DNA of 25,293 bases from Paratrimastix pyriformis (lineage: Eukaryota > Preaxostyla > Paratrimastigidae), in the NCBI GenBank assembly GCA_027972325.1, contig JAPMOS010000348.1, positions 1 through 25,293 of the forward strand, in the 5' to 3' direction. This document shows, one piece after another, positions 22,161-25,293 of this stretch. The notes beneath the pieces were generated by a model. That model worked only from the letters and a program-made list of their open reading frames with translations. It made no database searches and had not been told where the DNA came from. The position numbers and the translations under genes are program-made. Every line of letters begins with the position of its first letter. The stretch's first letter is position 1.

Positions 22161-23631
22161 CTGGATGATGATGATGATGATGATGACTGGATGATGATTG
22201 GATGATGATGATGGTGATGGTGATGATGGTGATGGTGATGATGATGATTCGAATGCCTGGCTGTGATTGACTGAATGATGAATCGTGCAGACCGTTTTCG
22301 GAAGCCGGGAAGGGTCGCCAGGCCGCCCACCAGCACAATGTTCTGCACCACAAGCGGCCGCTGGTCCGCCGTGCACTGCCCTCGGCAATCAGCATCACCA
22401 CACACCCCGGAGACACCACACGCACAATAACAGGAAACGTATTTAAATGATCGTGAAGAAGGGGGGAAAAATGATCTGAAAACAGTCCCGTCAGGCCAGT
22501 GCGATGATGGGTATCGTACAAATGATAATCGCATTTTTTTTTGTGGAAGCTTCATCATTGTTTCCCTTTTTTCATTTGCACCTCCGGGGTTGAAGCCACT
22601 TGGGGACCCAATGTGACCATATATGGCCCCTCAGGTCACCGGTATCGAGTACCGACCTGCCAGCCAGGGTCTGCTCACCAGGTGACCAAATATGTCCTTA
22701 TGACCATCTGGCCCTCTGACCATATGGCCCCATGACCCCGGTCTCGAACCCCGCCCCGGACCGACCTTGTTGAGGCATTCCATCAGCGCGTCAACCAGGG
22801 TCCGCTCCGCCATGGGGTCCCCGTGGACAAACAGCCGCTTGGTGCAGGCGGCACAGAGGCTCCGGGCACGCAGACTGAAGCCCGGGCTGGTTGGCCAGAC
22901 AGTCGTCCCGGACGTTTCGGGTTGAACAAGTTTCGAAACAAAGAGCCAGAGAGAATGAATAAGCGAACACACACAAGGCGGCGAAAGAAATGCACAAAAG
23001 ACAAGTTGGGGATGTGTGCTCTCTGATGGTGGTGATGGTGATGGTGGTGATGATGGTGGGTAGTTCGAGTGGATGGGGGCTTGTGTCTGACCTGGTCACA
23101 GCGTGACCTCACGATCTCATGGTGTAGTTGGTTATCACGTGAGTTTAACACACTCAAGGTCCCCGGTTCGAATCCGGGTGAGATCACCTTTTTATTTTCA
23201 CATCAGACCTCAGGACGCTGGGCTCTTCCTCCTTCGTCTCCGCACCCGGGGCTGGTCCTTGGACTGCTGGTTCATCCTCGGGGACTGGACCACCCGCCGA
23301 GGCGGTTATTGGCTTGCTCCGCGGGTCCGGCTCGTCACCGCTGTGTCAGGGTGTGTGTGTGTGTGTCGTCGAAAGGGTGTGTGTCGTAAAGAAGGAACGG
23401 AGTAACGGGAAAACAAAAACCAGAGATAGAAGACAGCACGAATGTCACTGCACCCGTGTGTCTGTGTGTGTGTGCGTGTGTGTGTGTGTGTGTGTGGGGG
23501 TCCTCAAATGACGCACAGCAGAGCGATGCCTCGCAAAAAGTGCGCCGACACTACAGACATGCATGTATGCACATCAGGCAAGCCAGTTGTTGGGCGCTGG
23601 GGCGTCGGAGGGTACGGATGTGCGGATCAAT

Positions 23632-23703
<72 letters not shown>

Positions 23704-23762
23704 CCAATCATCGTGATCATCCTCATCCAGTCATCAGAGAGAGACATGCATTTGCAAGAACC

Positions 23763-23847
<85 letters not shown>

Positions 23848-25133
23848 AGCAGCATCCAATCATCATCCAATCATCATCCAATCATCATCAACCGATCATC
23901 ATCATCAACCGATCATCATCATCAACCGATCATCATCATCAACCGATCATCATCATCAACCGATCATCATCATCAACCGATCATCATCATCAACCGATCA
24001 TCATCATCATCCACTCGGTCGCGCCCACCACCAACAGCAACCCAACGGACATGGGTTCAATCCGCAGCCACCGCGAAATAATATCCTCCGTCATCATCAG
24101 CGCCCGGCTGGCTGCCTCCCCGTCCGCCTCAGGCCTCCTCAACCCCGCCGTTTCACACTCGGGGCTGCCCTGGGGGAAGACCCCCGGGAACTGGATGGTG
24201 ATGGGTGCCGGGAGGGTGCGGAGTGGTGGTGGCCGGGCGGGGAAGCTCTGTGTGGCTGGTACCTCAGGGGTGGGAGCCACCTCGGGTGTGTTGGTGGCTA
24301 TCACCAGGGCACTAGCCACCTCCGGGTGCAGGGCCACGGCACCCAGGGGGATATCCACGCGGGCCGGGAGCACGACAATCCCTTCGAAGATGTGCGGGGG
24401 GAAAAAAAGATGACGGGGAGGATGGATGTAAGGCCGATCGCATTAAAAACAGTCAAAACACGGAAAAAAACGGGGATCGGGAATGGAGTGGGCAGGGGTG
24501 GCACGGGGCAAGCGCGATATCGGAGTGACGGTGCAGTCCCAGTACCCGCAGTCGACCACCAGCCCGCTGGTCAGGCCCGTTGGGTACAGAGAGGCTAGTG
24601 GCGAGGGGATATACACCAGAGATGGAACCCCCATGGTGGTCAGCAAGGTTTGCCCCAGGGCAGCCCGGAAAGGGTCGGGCCAGAGGGGGTCTTGCACCAC
24701 GACCACCGGCCTCTCGGTGGGGCTGATTGCGAGATGACTAGAGAAGACAGAAATACCCCACGGGAGGTCATCGAAATGCTTTTAAAATGTTGACAGACCG
24801 AAGAAAAACCGTGTGGAGAAACTCACGGAGCGCAGAGGACCATTCGGCCATGGTCGGGGCGGGGCAATCTCGGGATAGGCGGAGAGGAGACACCTGCCGC
24901 CAAAAGACACAGAGGAGAATGGATGTAAAAACGTTCAGGCAGGATTTCAGACCTTCTTCCCGGACGGAGTGACCAGAGAAGTGGGGATGATGGTCAATGG
25001 AGCCCCCATCCCGGCAAAGCCACATTTGGTGTAAGCCGACCCAATTTCGAGCACCACCACATTAGGTGGGACTGTCCGCGGAATGAGATAGATCCAGGCA
25101 GTGTGAACAACACAGACCTGCTCGGAAGGACAT
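20575..25133 (-). CDS. ACTR10-like: actin-related protein 10/11-like (dynactin pointed-end subunit)
   Basis: Ten exons followed by homology and phase: 25133-25118, 25071-24953, 24893-24799, 24737-24521, 24391-24051, 23340-23209, 22874-22766, 22375-22293, 22006-21961, and 21258 downward. Actin-fold motifs in order: phosphate-1 EIGSAYTKCGFAG (residues about 14-26); ALREFLHTVFLRHLAI then VPSLVYIPSPLASLY, close to human ACTR10; phosphate-2-like LVVDCGYWDCTVTP followed by IFEG; adenosine-site NIVLVGGLATLPGFRKR; and SIMTWVGASIMG near the C-terminus. The start MSFRAVPPN has a good AAAATG context. Known ACTR10/Arp11 caps the Arp1 filament of dynactin with p62, p25 and p27, so a role in dynein cargo transport is inferred. 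Oddities are an acidic Pro/Glu linker (exon 6), a missing base in GGGG at 21193-21196, and a Pro-rich C-terminal tail whose frame is uncertain between 21,190 and 20,575. Confidence 0.87.
21476..21562. repeat. dispersed repeat, copy 1 (in ARP intron 9)
   Basis: From taaagagggaaagaag to a TG tract. It shares gacagcacgaatgtca exactly and about 80% overall with the copy at 23387-23474, in the same orientation. Confidence 0.7.
21650..21895. repeat. degenerate ~9-bp (catnatgac) tandem repeat in intron 9
   Basis: Runs of ccatcatga, ccataatga and gatcataat with interruptions. All frames through it are repetitive; it is intronic. Confidence 0.8.
22007..22292 (-). other. ARP10-like intron 8
   Basis: GTCTGC...AACAG, phase 2. 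It joins LPGFRK to an Arg codon completed by exon 9 (FCQELRRAL), matching the helix after the GG-LPGF motif in actin-related proteins. Confidence 0.75.
22090..22248. repeat. (ATG)n microsatellite in ARP intron 8
   Basis: An uninterrupted ATG tract at about 22115-22159 is followed by interrupted gatgatgactgg and gatggt variants. It lies inside intron 8 (22292-22007), which starts GTCTGC and ends AACAG. Confidence 0.9.
22376..22765 (-). other. ARP10-like intron 7 (GTCGGT...GGCAG)
   Basis: Phase 0. It joins VDALMECLNK to CTADQRPLVVQNIVL, the same spacing as human ACTR10. On the plus strand 22610-22735 carries loose copies of a tgaccatatggcccc motif. Confidence 0.75.
23020..23060. repeat. (GATGGT)n-type microsatellite
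   Basis: Short gatggtggtgatggtgatggtgg tract just upstream of the tRNA gene, which is inside ARP intron 6. Confidence 0.8.
23113..23186 (+). tRNA. tRNA-Val (anticodon AAC)
   Basis: The 74-nt cloverleaf folds cleanly. The acceptor stem gatctca/tgagatc has 7 perfect pairs with discriminator A; the D arm is gtg/cac. The anticodon stem tgagt/actca has 5 pairs and the loop TTAACAC gives anticodon AAC (reads GUU/GUC after A34-to-I). The T arm is cccgg/ccggg with loop TTCGAAT. The A-box region is TGGTGTAGTTGG and the B box GGTTCGAATCC. No intron. It lies antisense within intron 6 of the ARP10-like gene. Confidence 0.95.
23189..23193 (+). terminator. Pol III T-run terminator of tRNA-Val
   Basis: Five T start 3 nt after the tRNA discriminator base, the usual Pol III stop. 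Confidence 0.85.
23387..23474. repeat. dispersed repeat, copy 2 (in ARP intron 5)
   Basis: From taaagaaggaacggag to a TG tract; see copy 1 at 21476-21562. It lies about 45 bp before the acceptor of intron 5 on the minus strand. Confidence 0.7.
23456..23496. repeat. (TG)n microsatellite
   Basis: TG/CG-interrupted dinucleotide tract; a second, shorter one is at 23351-23366 next to the acceptor of intron 5. Confidence 0.9.
23632..23700. repeat. (CAG)23 microsatellite
   Basis: Uninterrupted 69 bp of CAG on the plus strand (CTG on the transcribed sense of the host gene), inside intron 5. Confidence 0.97.
23764..23852. repeat. (ATC)24 followed by (CAG)6
   Basis: Uninterrupted 72-bp ATC tract at 23764-23835, running straight into six CAG copies to 23852. 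Confidence 0.96.
23885..24010. repeat. 17-bp minisatellite (ccgatcatcatcatcaa)
   Basis: Seven near-perfect copies of ccgatcatcatcatcaa, evidently built from an ATC tract by an aaccg insertion that was then duplicated. It ends about 40 bp from the donor of intron 5. Confidence 0.93.
24392..24520 (-). other. ARP10-like intron 4, candidate AT-AC intron
   Basis: Exon 4 ends CTVTP and exon 5 begins IFEG in frame. Joining them restores the actin-family P-I-[YF]-E-G motif (human ACTR10 has LPIYEG). The boundaries that give this are ATATCGCG at 24520 and CCGCAC at 24392. The U12-type donor consensus begins ATATC, but the next bases do not match (CGCG rather than CTTT). A GT-AG alternative (24504 to 24382) keeps the frame but gives PISRLPR in place of PIFEG. 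Confidence 0.5.
24738..24798 (-). other. ARP10-like intron 3 (61 nt, GTCTGT...TCTAG)
   Basis: Phase 2. It splits the Arg codon in HTVFLR-HLAISP, which aligns without gap to human HILYFRHLLVNP. Confidence 0.85.
24894..24952 (-). other. ARP10-like intron 2 (59 nt, GTCTGA...GGCAG)
   Basis: Phase 0, between TPSGKK and VSPLRLSRD. It carries TTACATCCATTCTCC about 20-34 nt before its end, matching intron 4 at 14 of 15 bases, which may mark the branch region. Confidence 0.75.
25072..25117 (-). other. ARP10-like intron 1 (46 nt, GTCTGT...GACAG)
   Basis: Phase 1. It joins the five-codon first exon (MSFRA) to VPPNVVVLEIG. Without it the ATG frame meets a stop in CCACCTAA; with it the actin-like N-terminus is continuous. 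Confidence 0.75.
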
Positions 25134-25293
25134 TTTCTAGAACCCGGGTGGTTCCAATGGCCTGCCGGAGTTCGCTGCGATCCAAAGTTTGGTATGGCCT
25201 CTCCGAATTAGCATTTCCAGCCGGAAGTCTATGGACGCAGGAAAAACACTCGAACAATTTTTTAAACAATTTTTCGTTCGGTTAAATGTGGGC
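25134..25293 (-). promoter_or_regulatory. 5' flank of the ARP10-like gene
   Basis: An A/T-rich stretch near 25250-25275 contains two close copies of AAAAATTGTT around a TTTAAAAAA block, the only A/T-rich spot here. It could be core promoter; no firm TATA box or initiator is identified. A minus-frame open stretch at 25269-24994 is out of frame with the actin motifs and is not supported. Confidence 0.3.

Larger units (their letters stand above)
22875..23208 (-). other. ARP10-like intron 6 (GTCTGA...TTCAG), host of an antisense tRNA
   Basis: Phase 2. It joins the acidic exon 6 (TKEEEPSVL) to SLRARSLCAACTKRLF. A GATGGT-type repeat lies at about 23020-23060 and a complete tRNA-Val on the plus strand at 23113-23186. 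Confidence 0.65.
23341..24050 (-). other. ARP10-like intron 5 (GTCCGT...CACAG), rich in simple repeats
   Basis: Phase 2. It joins SRWLRIEP to GDEPDPRSKP. It holds two TG tracts (23351-23366, 23456-23496), (CAG)23, (ATC)24, (CAG)6, a 17-bp minisatellite and a dispersed repeat copy. Poly-Met, poly-Cys, poly-Gln and poly-His readings through it are artefacts of the repeats. Confidence 0.7.

Noticed and set aside
23563-24081. Poly-Gln/poly-Ile/poly-His and poly-Met/poly-Cys proteins over the CAG and ATC tracts.
   Set aside because: They lie in an intron of the ARP10-like gene and are readings of microsatellites.
24994-25269. Minus-strand open frame starting MFKKLFECFSCVH as the N-terminus of the ARP10-like protein.
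   Set aside because: It is out of frame with the actin motif EIGSAYTKCGFAG. The ATG at 25133 with a 46-nt intron gives a continuous actin-like N-terminus.
1-25293. Transposons, retrovirus-like elements, rRNA genes.
   Set aside because: No reverse transcriptase, integrase, transposase, capsid, terminal-repeat pair or rRNA core sequence was seen on either strand.

Overview
This is a GC-rich eukaryotic nuclear window from an organism I cannot name. Evidence for a eukaryote: spliceosomal introns, a tRNA gene with Pol III boxes and a T-run terminator, AATAAA poly(A) signal, CAG/ATC/TG microsatellites, an actin-related protein, a cyclin-like protein and fibronectin type III (FN3) domains. All protein genes I can support are on the minus strand, head to tail; the only supported plus-strand gene is a tRNA.

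Right part (25133 to about 20575): an intron-rich gene for an actin-related protein of the ARP10/Arp11 type, the dynactin pointed-end subunit. I could follow ten exons by homology and phase. Eight of its nine introns begin GTCNG instead of the usual GTRAG. The other looks like an AT-AC intron, or else a GT-AG intron that spoils a conserved motif. Its long introns hold microsatellites, a 17-bp minisatellite, a dispersed ~88-bp repeat present in two introns, and an antisense tRNA-Val(AAC).

Middle (20393 to about 19785): a cyclin-box-like gene with a 46-nt GTCTGT intron, followed by about 1.7 kb with no gene I can resolve (18.05-19.78 kb), although 18.17-18.76 kb has open stretches on both strands.

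Left part (18048 to the window edge): one very large secreted or surface protein gene. It has a signal peptide, a propeller-like N-terminal region of about 400 residues, then about 19 tandem, almost identical units of 819 bp (273 residues), each coding for two FN3 domains. The array spans roughly 1.2-16.5 kb; its C-terminal end decays into a diverged unit and Met/Pro-rich low complexity.

Reading frames in all three genes are broken by small losses, mostly one base in G/C runs and hardly ever by substitution. This points to consensus errors in a noisy assembly more than to dead genes, so frames given here are inferred across such breaks. I saw no transposon, retrovirus-like element, CRISPR array or rRNA.
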